A DNA stretch of 64,000 nt from Anticarsia gemmatalis (GCF_050436995.1 NC_134763.1:9109001-9173000); one strand, 5' to 3'. Positions 47,020-61,373 are shown, counted from the stretch's first letter. The notes: generated by a model from the letters alone, not told the origin. Numbers and translations are program-made.

Positions 47020-49343
47020 ACACCAAAGCGCAGTTTAGTTTTCTTCCAAACTGTGTTGGAGCCAGCTTCCAGTCTCATCGGATGCAGCTGAATACAGTAT
47101 TTTACCAAAGCGCAGTAGTACCCACAACTTAATCACTGCACTAAAGAAACATTATATTATTAATCTAAACATACCCCGTGCTACTTACTACTAAAGTATT
47201 ACATAACAACATGCTTGTACATTATAGAGATAACCTGATAACTATCAAGCTTTTAGAACTTTGCTCTAGAATATTATCACGCTGTTAGAAATTCCAGGTA
47301 AACTGAAACTTTACATACACGGCGCTGAATAACGTCTAAAGTTAACAACGGAATTCAGCCCTTGTTTTAGTTACCTGTTAAACTATTGTACTGATGCACA
47401 GTTACAGGTCAAAATATTAAATTAAACTCACTATTATTTAAGAAAACAATTGTATGAAGCTTTATTTCTGTAAGTCACACTTCTACAACTCGCACTTAAT
47501 AAACTTCGTGGATACACGGAACTCCCCGATTTCGGGAGGAGACTCTTACCCAATAGAAAAACAGTAAGGGTTAAAACCATAATCAGTGATTACAGGATAT
47601 TTAGAAAGTCAACCAATCGCAGAGCTTCAGCTTTGAAAGTGTTGCAGTGTATTTAAACTTTTGAGCATGACGGTACATTGTAAACAATCGTTAGGTAGTT
47701 AAGTCCTAGGGGATATATTGTATCGTCGTATTAGAGTTACCGAGGCTCTGTTTACTAGAATGACCACAAGGGGGTTCTGGACTGCATGTTTGCTGTTTGC
47801 ACTACGCTAACACTGTGTTAGTTTCAAACTCGAGACAGCACTTTGTGTGATTGTCCAGCAGTTTCGCGTTTACTAGCAAATTGTGTAAATTTAGTTGCAA
47901 CATTGAATTAATTAAGTACTACGTCGAAAATTGTTCTTGTATAAAACTGAACTTGCCCTTAAAACTATCCCGCTTACTTGATCTGAAATTGTTTAACAAT
48001 TCAAAAGAAGATTATTCCATTTCAAGATAATCTTAAACGAAAAATATGATTGACAAATGTATGAAGAATGCATTATCATTTCCAAATTATGCCTTGAAAG
48101 TACAAAAGTAAAGTTATCTGGCAAAAGAAAAACTCTTTATTTATACGGACCCTAACACCGCAAACAGCCACGAAATCGTCCTTCAAAAATCACGGCAGTA
48201 GAATCACAAATCTAAGTAAACGTGTTCAATAAATTGTAGTGAAAACTATTTCACAACGTATTAGAAGGTTGGCTTATATCCAACAGTGGCTGCACTCGGT
48301 GACAGTATATCGAATGGTTCTGATACGAATTGGCACGGGGTTAACCGATATCGAATAAAAAATATACATTAGAATATGTATCAAGGTCAGTAGCGAAGAA
48401 ATTTTGTATTTGTATTGGGGCTCTTGTTGGAATAACTTTGGATTTTGGTACTCAATAATTGGCTTTTCAGACGATATCAAAAAGGACGCAATATTCAACT
48501 AGTCTGTACTTTAATGTTCTGTTAAGGTTGAATTCCGACGACTGCAGACTGTACTTGGCAGCAACAGACAACAACTGTATGAGAAACCGATTCCAACAAT
48601 GAGTGCAAGGATCGTTTCGCTGGTGTCGTGACCGGGAGCGGCAGTTGCCGTTCACCACTGCTGTTTGCAGTTTGCAGTTATGCGCAGACTCCCAGATGTA
48701 GGTTAATGTTTACCAATTATAACACCAATATATATCATCTTTGATCTTAACCTTTCTTCCAAGCTAATTATAATATTAATGTAACCATAAATTTGGTACA
48801 TATCAATTTCGCAAGCGCAATGTGTCGTGTGCGGCGAATTTTGCACCAAAATTTGTCAGGTTTCGTGCTAAACCAGGTACATAGTTCCCTGTGTGCCTAG
48901 TCAGTTAGTACCTCTCGCTATGGAATTCACAAAGGGAAGCCTGTATGCACTCCATACCTCTCTTTACAGATACATTCCATTTTGGTTCGCTTTGTTCCAG
49001 TAGAAGCCAATAGAAGACCTAACTAACACAAAGGTAGCTGAATTTCTCTATGGGTGAATACATGAGTATTGAACCACAAATTTATAAACTCTAAAGTAAT
49101 TTGTAACGCCTTCACTGCTAATAAAGTAAGGGTAAAATAAGGCACAGCACAAACATATCTATAGACAGGCGTAAGCTGCATTTTAATGGATATTTTTTGT
49201 TTAGATTTTTAAGAGTGTATTGCCCAAAAAATGGGTTAACTAAAGTTTTATTTTATTATTATTTTACCGCGACAAAATATTATCCAGAAAATATAGTAAA
49301 GTGCGAGCAAAACAAGAGTACTAGTAATACTAATATATATAAC
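47020..49343. other. intergenic, nothing recognised
   Basis: AT-rich; two overlapping minus-strand frames (48274-48658) have no motif. A GC-richer stretch surrounds 48600-48660. Confidence 0.4.
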
Positions 49344-49514
49344 TAGCGGACCCGACAGACGTTGTCTTGTCTACACGTCAAAAAAACATTGTCCAGCGGA
49401 CAAAATTGTGAATCTAAACCATTCTCAGCTCCCCTAAAAATCATCAAAATCGGTCCAGTCGTTTAAGAGAAGTTCAGTGACATACACACTGCAGAAGAAT
49501 TATATATATAAAGA
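49344..49514. repeat. dispersed repeat (CTAGCGGACCCGACAGACGTTG type)
   Basis: Begins AACTAGCGGACCCGACAGAC GTTGTCTTG, continues AAAATCGGTCCAGTCGTTTA AGAGAAGTTCAGTGACATAC and ends GAATTATATATATAAAGAT. The CTAGC-GACCCG start on this strand would be a Helitron-like 3' end read in reverse, but the other end is not diagnostic. Confidence 0.6.
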
Positions 49515-52500
49515 TTTACCACCAATCATTCGATATTTACATTAGTTGTAAGTCATCACGATATCACCACATCATCCATTTAACCGCGCAGTTCAATCGA
49601 TCACCAATTACCGGCCGCCGACCGCTCATTACCGCAAATGCAACGATTTTCAATTTCAACTCGCAATGAGCCAGAAATAATGGCTACCATTATTTGAAAG
49701 CGAAAGCTGTGAAATGAAAATTAAATAAACTATATTATTTATTTAGTAGCAGTTAGCCGAACTTTCTTCAAGCTCTTACTAAGTTTTTCTTAAGATTTCA
49801 TCCACTATAAACAGTTTCCTGTAAGCTTTCAACTTTTCTGAGAACACATAATAACCCACGCAACGTTAATCTAAGGCAATGCTTATAACTAAAAGAAAAC
49901 TGTTCTCACTACCTTTAAACTTCAATTTACAGGAAAAAAAGGTAATATTTTCTTTCTTTCTAAGCTTAAGTTTTTAATTAATCAAAAAAATGTATTTTAT
50001 TTTACAAAGTGTTGTACTTTGAACAAGTTTGTAACAAAGTACATTAAACACTTTGAAGATCAACTCAACTACTCAAACGGTTTTAAAGTTTACGTCACAT
50101 GTCTAAAACAGAACTCAACTTAGCATACGAAATTCATCCCCTTACTAGCGACCGAGCGAAAACTCACTGAATATGCTATTGTTACTTCAAAATGCACTGA
50201 AACAGTACACTTTAGCTTACGATGCCTTCTGTACCCTCTTACGTTGCACTTAGTACAAACAAAGTGCTGAAGCTAGGAATACTGTCTTTAGTATATCACT
50301 TAAAGAAGAATTAAAGATAAATGCTATAATGCAGAAGTAATTATTCTTTCTAGAATTTATAGTCTTCACTCTTATTAGGGTATTACGGAAGATCTTTGTA
50401 GTGTAGGAATAAGAATGAGGTCAGACTTAGTCTGGGTAATTACAAGATATCATCATGACATCTAGCTAAATACGATTTATCTAGATGTCATGATATTTTC
50501 AATCGAAAAGAAAACTAAAATCTTGACTTTTTGATGATATTTTTACACACAAACACAGTTTTGATGTCCCGTATATTGACTTATACAAAAGCTTAAGGTC
50601 GTCAAGACTTTGTATACCTTGGACATATGTCCATTCTATATATACATTTTCCGTCAAAAACCGTTAAAATAATTCCTCGTAATAAATTTGACTGACGGTG
50701 AAAAAAACAGCATCAAATAAAACGTCAAAAGATAAGAAAATATCATGTCATTTCAAACCATTGCGTAGAATGTATTCATATAGACACAGTTGATCGGTTG
50801 AAAGGGTTCAATGGAGTGGAAACGATGGCTTGTTATAGAAATATCTTGGTGCGTGGTGCTAATAAAGACGTTCGCTCGCATTGTAAGGCAATGATGTGTG
50901 GTTATCTTAATAGGCTATCTATTAGGGACTAAGATATAAGAGGGTGTAAGAAAGGACTAATTCAGAATATTTAATGGTCTGAATTTATTTATGTTCTGCA
51001 GGCAAAGACTGCTTTACGTAAAAGGCTCAATAGTGTTCTTCAAAATTGCTTAAAAAGGTAAAATTTTCAAAACTATGACTTAATTATTGGTAACGAGAAT
51101 GTAAAACATGCTTATCTCTCCAATAGAGACCAAACCTAGAGCTTATAATCTAATAGCTTGTGTGACATACTCTATTTTATTTTGCAGGACGCTAGACACC
51201 AATCGGTCGTTGAAAGCTGAGAGCTAATACATTTTAAACAAAAGCAGCTCAATTGGCAATATTATTACATACATTTTAAAAATTAACCCTCTTATTCATA
51301 AAAACACATGAAGCTATGAAAGGCTTTTAAAGTGTTTTGTTTCTTTCACTCCTTATCGAAATAAAAAAGAGAAAACATATTATAGTAGTTTCATAACTAA
51401 AATAGGTTTATAGAGTGTTTATGAATAAGAGGGTAATGCTACAAAGATAAATTTGCTAGGATTACTTTTGAATGTTTTCAATTACGAAACCTGAACTTCA
51501 TATTCTCAAACCTTTTACATTCCTTTGAAGGCTTATCAAAGAAGGCAAAAGAAACATACTCAATACTAGGTCAAGTACTGTCACAAGCTAAGGTTTCTCT
51601 AAACCCCGTCGCACTCTGGCAGGCTTGCTTTTATTTTACGCGGCTTTCAAAGCTCTACGTCGACTTAGTTCGTCTTTTTAACGTTGTTTCAATTCTCACC
51701 GGCTTTTAAAAAGGTAAGCCGATTGAGGACTGCCTGCGACTGAAAGAAATTTCTACAGTATGTTTGAAAAGTTGTTTTGAAATAACTTTTAAATGGAATT
51801 TGAAATCCCGTTGTGCATTTCAGCCTTGGGTAAGTGTTAATTAAGACTAAGTAATAAAAGCTGGACTACTGAACTATAATAATAAATAAAAACGAAAACC
51901 TTTGTAACTTCGAAAGTAAAATATTATCACATATATTTTTGTAATGTAATTGCAATAACAATAAACGTGTTATGACATTAGTGTATAACGGCAATTTATG
52001 TTATTTTGTTTCTTTTAAGAAAAATCTAAATCTGTAACACGTATTCTTTGGAATATAAAATGAAATTCGAATTTCAATAGCCTATCATATTTAGTATAAC
52101 ATCTAAATTAGTGTGCCGAATTGTTTAACAATGCAATAACAACACAAACGCAGTCCGGAGAAGGTAGACTTAAATATCAAAAGCTAATTTTCCTAAGCCA
52201 ACTCAGTCTCACTTTTCTATCCAACACACCTAATAAATGTAAAGTGTAATTAAAAATAAATAAACTATCTCATCAGCTCACGCTACGTAAAGCTGGAACT
52301 CATTATAAAGCGAGTGAAACCACAAATAATAAAGCAACGTCCACACTGGCCGCAGACACGTAGCCGCGAATTACTCGTTAAACAAATGATAGCTGATGAA
52401 ACTGTTAAATGCTCGGTTTTACTGAATCCTGAATTATTGTAGTTCGTATGGTTTAAAGTAATTAACAATTTAAATGAACGGTTGCAATATAGATACTTTT

Positions 52501-55302
52501 CACAAAAAAGTTATTGGCAACTGTAGTCATTTTGATCTATCCAAAATGCGATCGCTGTTACTACCCCGCATTAGCTTTTTTGCTACAAACGGGTAACTAA
52601 CGTGTATAATTTTAATGATATTTTAAAACATCTGATATTGATGTTTTAGCACATCAATTTTAGATGTTTAGGCGATATTTGTTTGATTATTACTCTGATA
52701 AACTATTGTCAAACGCAGTGGTATATACTAATTATAATTCAAATAGTGAAACAATACCTTCTCATGACATATTATTATGTAGTATAAGACACTAATATTT
52801 CTCGGTCAAAGGTAAATTAAAAGCCTTTTATTATATCATCTTTTTGAGCATTTTTTGTGATTAATACTTATTTTAAACATAAAAACGATTAAACAACTTT
52901 TACCCATTAATCTAAAAGTAAAATTCAATACAATTCACTAAAAGGGGTCGTGTACCGAACATCTGCGGTGAACACATAACGCGAAAGGGCAAGCAATAAA
53001 AAAAGTTTAAATTTATCGTCCCTCGTATTTCTCCCGCTAACCTGAACGAATGGGCTACATTATGTAACGCTTTACATCTAAAACTGAACTGGTAACTTGT
53101 AAATAATGTATCCTAGGTAGTAAAACGTCATGTTTGAGGAGAGAAAGAGTGTACATTCTCACAAGGATTAAAGTTGCCATGAAAAAGGCCGTTGCCTAGC
53201 AGACTGGTGGCAAAGTTAACGAGGATTAAAGTCATAAAAATCAAATTGTTAAATGTTGACACTTTTGATATTCGATGCAATTACTGAATCTAGCTCGGAA
53301 CAGGGGTAGAGCCTTATGAGGAGAGCTAGCAAGAAACTCATGGCCACTGTTTGTGGTTGATACAATAATTGTAATTAATCATGCAAGGAGCCACTGAGGA
53401 CAATCATCGGTGAATTGTCATAATTGAATTAAGCCAGAGAGCCAGAAAATACTAATTTGACTTCTATCTACGAAATGTTTATATCAACGATTACGCTTCT
53501 TATTTTATCTTTAATACTGTGTACGAGAAAACGCCTTTTTATATGTACTATTTGATCCCGTTTTTACAAAGCTTATCCAAGCTTCAAAGTTGCAGAATAG
53601 ACGCAAAGCTTGGTAATAAAATGGCTGCACGACGTAAGCCGGAACACACACAGTGTCTTTCTATCGCTAAATTGAAAAGAGCAGTTCCTATATTTTTCTC
53701 ATAATCTTTTTGGTGATAGAGAATTTAAAGACCTAAACTTTAGACAGTGTTTTTTTAAAACGTAGCTTTAGTAATATCAGATATAGTCTTTGAAAATAAC
53801 CTAAGATGTGGGAAGCAAAAAACTAGGTATATTTTCTAAAATTGTTCAGAATTTCTACCTATTTTCCCATTTTCTTAGCACTGCATTCAAATAAATTAAT
53901 ACACGAACCGTAAACAGCTAAAAGTTTCCATAAACTGCAGCTTCAGTTAAGCAGTTGGTAATTATAACGTTGGTAATTGTTTAACGACGCTTCTCGCGAG
54001 TGTTGTCAAACTACCCTCAGGGTGCCATTATACACTTAGACGAGCACATTTGTAATAGTTACTGCATGCGACTCTACTCTGGAGAACTATCAAGTTTGAA
54101 ATACTAGCGCTTGAAGAAGTATTCTAATTTGCATTTTACTATTTTCCTATACCTATCTAATACCAGCTTCTTTTAAGTCAGTTATTTATTAAGCCAATGA
54201 CACATGAAACAGCTGCGGCTGGTCTCAAGAGACGCGACACAAGATGAATGAAACTACTAAGTTCGATTAAGATCGGCTTAGATAGTCCATTGCCCATTTT
54301 TTGAGAGTACGATCCCTGTAACGTACGTTACTTTTTCACAAAATTGGTTTCCCAAAAAACACGCGTTAAGCCCTCTCTATATCTAATTTCCATACAAAAC
54401 TGTATGACTATAAACACGTCACAACAAGCCACTCCATCACACTCAACGTCAACATTATGCAAATATAACTCGCATCGCACCAATCTGTAATCGATTCTAT
54501 AATCGCACTCATCGGCCGATATCGATGTTTGCTCGAACCGATTAAATCGACAATCGCCGTGATTGTATTGAAATTCGTATGTCAATATTGTTGTTTTTCA
54601 TCGATGCAAAACGTGTTGGCGCTATTTGATTCCGCTGTTTCTTTTTGCAGATTGTTTCGTGCTTCGTTTTGTGATCGTTCGTAGATTTTTATTGGATTCT
54701 CAAGTGGAATGGACGCGGTTTATAAGTAAAAATAATATCTGTATGTTTTGATTACTTTGTGACTTTGATTTAACTTCCGATTACTCGTTTCTATTATGCT
54801 GTATTTTAACCGACTTCGCAAAAAAAGAGCTTTTCAAGTCGTAAAGATTGTTATGCATGTTTTGTCAAATTTAAAAACGAATATCAAATGCGTCGTAAAA
54901 AAAAGACAGTAACGTATTTTCTCTGCAGCAGAATGTCTAAGAATGCTAAAAGAACATATCCATACCAACCTGTTTTATTAAACCGATAATAAAATAGTAC
55001 CATGGTACACTATCTATAACTCCAATCATATAATACTGAAGGTTATCCATTTGAAAACAACATAAACTTAATATTACACACGCATAAAACTAATACGAGA
55101 TTACTGTATTTTTGTATAGAGTGCACATAAAACCGAACAATATAAAAGAGTATTAAAAGCAGAAAGTAGTAATAGGTTATAGAGAGCCATATTTATTTCC
55201 ATTAGTAAGTAAATCTAATTTATTAACTATAGTGTACTCAAAGAACGATACGTCAGTGGCTTTGAATGTAAGACATAGCACCATGAGGAATGCTGTATGA
55301 AT
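49515..55302. other. intergenic, one notable hairpin
   Basis: AT-rich. At 50447-50465 and 50481-50496 ATATCATCATGACATCTAG pairs with CTAGATGTCATGATAT; the left arm has one extra CAT triplet. A CpG-richer patch at 54440-54720 precedes a short ATG frame without further support. No gene recognised. Confidence 0.45.
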
Positions 55303-55415
55303 TATAGTTCCACAAATAATTGTTTCGGGTCTAGTCGTGCTTTGTGTCCGTTGTTTGTATGTTTGTATAAGTCCCCGCGACACAAGAGCAATTCTTAATG
55401 CTGGAGTTGTCTTTT
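55303..55415 (+). repeat. SINE tail, same family as 1092-1268
   Basis: GTTCCACAAATAATTGTTTC, TGTCCGTTGTTTGTATGTTT and CGCGACACAAGAGCAATTCT then GCTGGAGTTGTCTTTTA reproduce the 3' half of the 1092-1268 SINE in the opposite orientation. The tRNA-like head is absent. Confidence 0.75.
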
Positions 55416-58400
55416 AAAGTTAAACAATTCTTGAAGGGGTACCAGGCAACAAAACTTCTCTTTGGGCATAACAAATTACTGTTTCTTCCATTAATTAATA
55501 GAAATTCGTTCTCAGCAGTAATACATAAGTATTTACAATACAACAAACCAATATACCCGATACAAATCTTCTATCTAAAAGCCAAACGTCTGCGATTAAA
55601 CCGCGTAACATCGGAATAGTAATAAATTGATCCTTCGTTTCAAAGCGATCGAAGAATCCCGAAATAAACCAAGTTCTAGTCTAAAATAGGACTTGAATTT
55701 AGCTAGAATTCCAGGCATCCGAACACTAGAATGGTTTTACAGACTAGTGTGAATTCTGGAGTGGTGACGTAATTCCCAGCTCCGGTGGAATTCGTTAAGG
55801 CTACTCCTATAGAATACTGATGTTGGATTCAGTTTAGTGGTATGCTATTACTGGCAAACATAAATTGGATTTAATGGTAAGTTTATATAGTAATTTATAA
55901 TGTAATGGTGCTATAAAGATAAGCTTTTTTATTACTTGTTTAAAAGCAAAATCTGATGCTCAGAGTTTATACCAGTTGACTTTAAATAACCACTCTAGGT
56001 TCATAAGTTAATAATCAGCAGGTTTTCACTTAAACTTAAAACTGACTTTCGATGAAACTTGTATGTTTCTTTCACTTCGTTCGGATGTCAAATGTCTTGA
56101 AATTGTGTTTCTAACAATGAAAGTAAGCCTATAGATAGGCAACAAAGATATTTTTACTTACCACAGTGTTGCACGACCATGTGCACAATTTTATTCACAT
56201 TTTCTATCATAACATGAATAACAGATATTTTACAGTTTCGCTTTAAGCAACACCTCCCATTCTACACAGAAATATATCTTCAAAGAAAACCTGCCACCGA
56301 CAATATTATTGAATCCATTGAATTGTGAAGCTCCGGGCGGAGGCGGCAGCACACAAGGCATTCTTAAGAATGTGGCACAATATCTGAACTGTGAGGCACA
56401 AGCCACACAAACCAACTGAACATGAATACTAAAGCGTTTAGTAAGTACACGTTTGAATAAATATTTTTATACTTATGATGATATTAGTTAAATCTTTGTG
56501 AATTTATTACATCTAAATCAACTATTACACGCAAATAACGATTGTTCCTTTAATTTTGTGTCAAAAGTTGTAGTACTGTAAGTTAACAACACATCAAAAG
56601 AATTGCCTACAGATTTTTGTCCACTCGGCTGAATATTTTTATCAATAAAAGATAAAGTTAGGTCTATATACGAGTCTCAGCTTAGAACGGGCAAGACAGT
56701 TCACATTCAATTTAAGTTTTAATTTGCATATCTCCTCAATCGTTTCTTCTAGTAGTGTTAGTGTAAACACATCTTTAAGCGTTGGTACAGACAATGTTGC
56801 CATAATTGATCGTATAATAAGCCTTTGTTCTTCATTTACAATAATGTTAACATGCAGCATTGTTCCGTTTCGGGAACGCACTGTTGCGACGGACAATACT
56901 TCGATGGGCGTTGACTAAACGATTGAAATCCGGGAGAGAATGAATCAAGAAATGCATGAAAGAATCTCCGCAAAAAAGAACCTATGACGAAGCCGAAAAG
57001 AAATGCTACATACCTATAATATTCAGCTAGCTAGGTTCCAGCTATATGGTACATAGAAAATCCGCAGAATTAAGACAATCGTATATATAACACAGCAATG
57101 TCAATTGATAATTACTGATGGGTTAAATCTAAGTTCTCTCGTGCTTAAATTTTAGTCACATCTACCATTGAGAAACTCAGTTTCCTGGGTTTCAAAATTT
57201 CAAAGTTTGGTTAAAAGTTGTCCTTAGAAAACTGTAGGGAAAAAGAACACACTCATTTTCTTCGTAAATGCTTCTATACTTGCCGCAACGCAGACGAAGT
57301 ATTCAAACTATCTCAACCGGCTTGCTCTCAACACAGTCCAGAATAAATCATTCATAATGTATAGTTTGCAATGCACATATGGACGGCAGAACATCCAAGA
57401 TCTAAAGACGGCAAGCGACATTCAGTGTCTCGAATATTTGCATTTAAAGCTGATGGCATTTGGATAATTAGTTTAATTATAATTCCTTGGCATTACTCGG
57501 CTAAGATAAATGCAGGATTTAAAGATAAAACCTGCATTATAAAGTTTAACATCGCAATTTTACTTTATTTATTGCTCTTTATGGACATAATGTGGATATC
57601 ACATATAAATTTATCTAAAGAAAGTCAATTTTAGACGTCATTTATTACTCCTTTCGAAACACATAGTCGGACATTTCAAAGTCAGTTTTATTGAATTCAT
57701 CCCTTTACCGTAGTAAATTCAGGAAGATGCTCAATATCTCATTAACTTACGTGAAAAGTCCAAGCAACTGAAGTCGTCTTACTATTACTGTACCAGAAGA
57801 CTATTCAAAGATGTTTGTTATCAAACTAGTTGCAAACTTAGTAATTATGTCTACAATTTCTCACCTCTCAACATAATTATAATAAATACATTATTGCTAT
57901 TACAATGCCGGAAACAAGAGACTGTCAACTAGACCTTTGTTGTTGGACGCCCACTAATCCTCAAAGGCAATGGGCGTGACTGGTTCGCTATGAAATTATT
58001 CTACTAGATTACAATGCTTGTCGTGTTTCTATTGAGTTGTGTGTCAAGCCGTCGCTAGCGGTTTAGTTAATTCAGCTTTAATTTCTTGAAATGAAATGAT
58101 TACGTTCATAGAGAAGAGATGCTGGCAATCTATTGGTTTTTTTTTTATTTTACGGGGAAACAAACTTTTTTTGATTTTTGATTGATGGTTTTTTATGTAG
58201 TTTTGCTGATGCTGCCATTGATAACCAGAAACAACATGTATTAACGGGCTCTCCGAAACAATTATTTAGTTTACTATTTCTTGAAGATTCGAAGATATGT
58301 TTTAACTTTATGAGTTAAAATTTGCAATGTCTGTTTTTTTATTTAAATTATCGTAACTTTATATTACATTGAAGTCCCGTTTTACGATGAATTCAAACCT

Positions 58401-59219
58401 CTTCCCTTCTTACTTTCCTTAAAAGTTAAAAAAGTAATCTTCTAGCAACAAGTTTAAGAAACATCCATTTTTTCCTAACGAACGCAGTTTTTATGTCTTC
58501 GAATAAAAGTCTCTCTTTTTATTGCTTGCTACTCTTCGCTCGAGGCTACGACAACGTTTGGAGAAAATATTTAAGCTCTAATAAAACGCTCTTTTTAACA
58601 AAGTAAAGAAATAAAACATAACCATAATTAATATTCCTTGGAACGGAAAATGTTAAATTCAGTGAATATTATAATTACCTGGAACCAATTAAATTTACAC
58701 TGTTTTACATTATAAGGATAAAACTGCAAGCATATTAAAATAAGGTGAAATTATATTATGTACTTTTATAATTATAGATAGGTACTGAGGTATAAATTAC
58801 CAACCGATATAGGCAAAAGGTAAAAAAATATCTATTTTTATACGACTAGTGGGCACCTAAGCACGGGTGTCTTTTCAGAATGAGAGAAAGAAAAAAGATC
58901 TAGTGTCCACCACACTAACTAAGAGCGGACTGTATATCCAATAAAATCTACGTATTAAAAAAAACAATATCAAATTCAAATCTTGTCAAATATAAAAAAA
59001 ACAAACCCAGAACTAATTAAAAAGCAAACAAACTGTTGCAACAAACCCAACAAAAAATAAGTTCCATTTGTTTTAGAAAAGTCGTTAACTATTTTATGTG
59101 TTACAAACGTATGCATCTTTAGTTCCCACTAATTAGGCGAGACATTTGGAACGTCGTGGTGTTGCAAGCAATTACCCAAACCACCCATAAACAGTATTTC
59201 TTACGGAACGTTAAAACTA
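55416..59219. other. intergenic, nothing firm
   Basis: AT-rich. At 56642-56896 (-) an 84-codon frame with an overlapping antisense frame shows no family motif. 58865-58940 holds a decayed CCACCACACTAACTAAGAGC-type fragment related to 31381-31455. Confidence 0.4.
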
Positions 59220-59415
59220 ATGCCATCAAAAACATTCTGTAAAAACCTCAAGTCTCGCCGTAAAAAGTTGTGAGATCTATATAATACCAAGTCGATTAAT
59301 CTATTTAGTCTCTACTTATAGGACCTTCTGTCTTAAGTTATTACGTATGTTTTTATCATGCCAATTTAAAAAAAAAAACCTCTAAAACAAATAGACCGAC
59401 CTGGCCATCGCATGA
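59220..59415 (+). repeat. left arm of inverted repeat, copy 2
   Basis: Near-complement of 59496-59691. Differences from the arms of copy 1 tend to be shared by both arms of copy 2. Confidence 0.82.
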
Positions 59416-59495
59416 TTTGATTATTAGTATGTATCACACTACACAGCACGACGAGAAGTTAATGCTCCGGAAATGTTAATGGCGAATTTGTGTTT

Positions 59496-59691
59496 TCTTG
59501 CGATGACCAAGTCGATCTATTTGTTTTAAAGGTATTTTTTTTTAAATTGGCATGATAAAAACATACGTAATAACTTAAGACAGAAGGTCCTATAAGTAGA
59601 GACTAAATAGATTAATCGACTTGGTATTATATAGATCTCACAACTTTTTACGGCGAGACTTGAGGTTTTTACAGAATGTTTTTGATGGCAT
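59496..59691 (-). repeat. right arm of inverted repeat, copy 2
   Basis: Near-perfect reverse complement of 59220-59415. A 63-codon minus-strand frame here is only the arm read through. Confidence 0.82.
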
Positions 59692-60496
59692 CTCACTTCT
59701 TTTTGTAGAGCGAACATAAGTCCAATTTGTATGGAAAGACGTTTTTTTCTTATAATTCAACATATTTTCCTATGGGAATGTTTTTTTGTTTCATGGGCTA
59801 AACACCCTTACCCACCCTATATCCCATCCTGTCGTGACTCATATAGTAGATACCTATCTACACCTATTATTTATTATTTTCTACAGTAATAATGATTCAT
59901 TAACTGCAAATGTTACTTTGTAATCTTATACATTTATATGGGATTACAAAGTTATTGTTGCAGTTAGTGTAATTAAAAAACTGGACCGAAATTAGAAAAT
60001 ATTTAATTTTTCCCATGATTAAGACACTAAACTCTATTTGTATTAAAAATTTTAAGCTCCTAAGTCTGCTAAAAGTACCTTAGACTTTTGATGATCGGTG
60101 AGTCAGTGAGTCAGTGAATCAGTGAGTGACAAAATTCAAAATTTTAACAAGTTGTCATTCTTAAACTACTGGTTCAAATTGACTGAAATTTTAAATATAC
60201 CGTGTTTATACAATGACTGATTAGTTGCTGAAAATCCAGGCTTCTTGTTTTATCCACAACGAAATTATAGGGGTGTCAAAAATAGCCCGAATTGCTTCGA
60301 GAAAAGGATGTTACGGCCGTGCCGCTTTTTTTTTTGCTCGACTTGCGGGGGCACTTCCGTGCCCCCAGATACCACACCATGAAATCCCCTTAATTTTACT
60401 ACTGGAAGTAAAAGTCTTAAAACAAAGAACATATTTTTTATTTTTTTTATGTTTCTGGCTATAATTCTGTCAGAGACAAATGTATCAGACAAGTAA

Positions 60497-60625
60497 GTAA
60501 TTTAAATTGATCTGTATAAATATGTATTTAGAAGTATATAAGTATTTTTATCAGTTGTCTGGTTGCCATAGCACAACCTCTGCTTAGTTTGGAATCAGAT
60601 GATCGTGTCTGAGTTGTCCAAAAAT
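60497..60625 (+). repeat. SINE tail, uninterrupted relative of 21264
   Basis: ATAAATATGTATTTAGAAGT, AGTATTTTTATCAGTTGTCT, GGTTGCCATAGCACAACCTC, TGCTTAGTTTGGAATCAGAT and GATCGTGTCTGAGTTGTCC. It supplies the empty-site reference for the Harbinger-like insertion at 21475. Confidence 0.75.
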
Positions 60626-61323
60626 ATTGATTATTTATTATTGCATGACTCTCTGATGTCAAATTTGTTAAACAGATTAAATCCTGTAAAGTACCACTAT
60701 CTGTAAGTATTTTTTATTTCCTACAGAAGAATATTTAAGAATGCACACACAAAGAATGCAAGTTTACAACATCGTAAAATTCTCATCTGCTTTTTATATC
60801 CTTACATTTTTTGTCTTAGCTGTTTAATAAATCATTCAATTGTACTGTTATCACCGCCTCCAAAAAACCGTTAAACAATTTAATTTGATCTTAGCCAAAA
60901 ATATACGTTAACCTAAAATACTAGTACTTTTAACTCTTATTGGTGTTTGTTATATTAAGACCGGCAGCTTTATAGTTCGCTAACAAATTGTAACATACAA
61001 GGAAATAAAATACTCATGTAACAATTGTTAGTACACAGAAATAAAAAAAGAACAAGCTAGGGCATTACAAATTAGTATTTCATGCGATACTAATCACACG
61101 CCATAGAAAATCATATAAACATTATTGGTAAGCTTTTATTATACGCTTTTTTCTCAACTATAAATAAGTAACTGTCTAAACCATCGTAAAACTGGCGTAT
61201 CCGTTTCAGTCGTTCATTTCGTTCCCACAAACATAAAAATGAGCAATAAATAATGGTTGATATATAACATTGTCACAAGCACTAGACGTCCTGACATGGT
61301 GACCTTGAACTTGGCCCCGCAAC

Positions 61324-61373
61324 GCTTCGCAGCACTTCGCCCCGCTTCGCCGCACTTCGGCCCGCTTCGTCCC
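61324..61373. repeat. five-unit GC-rich decamer array
   Basis: Exact period of 10: GCTTCGCAGC, ACTTCGCCCC, GCTTCGCCGC, ACTTCGGCCC, GCTTCGTCCC. G and A alternate at the first position, hinting at a 20-bp higher-order unit. Both strands are open through it because the GC-rich repeat lacks stops; the frames are not taken as genes. Confidence 0.75.

Larger units (their letters stand above)
59220..60370 (+). mobile_element. composite foldback-type transposable element, copy 2
   Basis: Second copy of the element at 4815-6019 in the same orientation. Inverted arms lie at 59220-59415 and 59496-59691, with a shorter loop (80 bp) lacking about 60 bp present in copy 1. The internal palindrome (about 59893-59968), the GTGAGTCA array (about 60099-60129) and the terminal GGGGGCAC-TTCC-GTGCCCCC hairpin before CAGAT are all kept. 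Sequence beyond ATGCCATC on the left and CAGAT on the right differs between the copies, which defines the ends. No coding capacity. Confidence 0.78.

Noticed and set aside
56642..56918. Overlapping frames on both strands suggesting a conserved exon.
   Set aside because: Neither peptide matches a family I recognise, and no splice sites define an exon.
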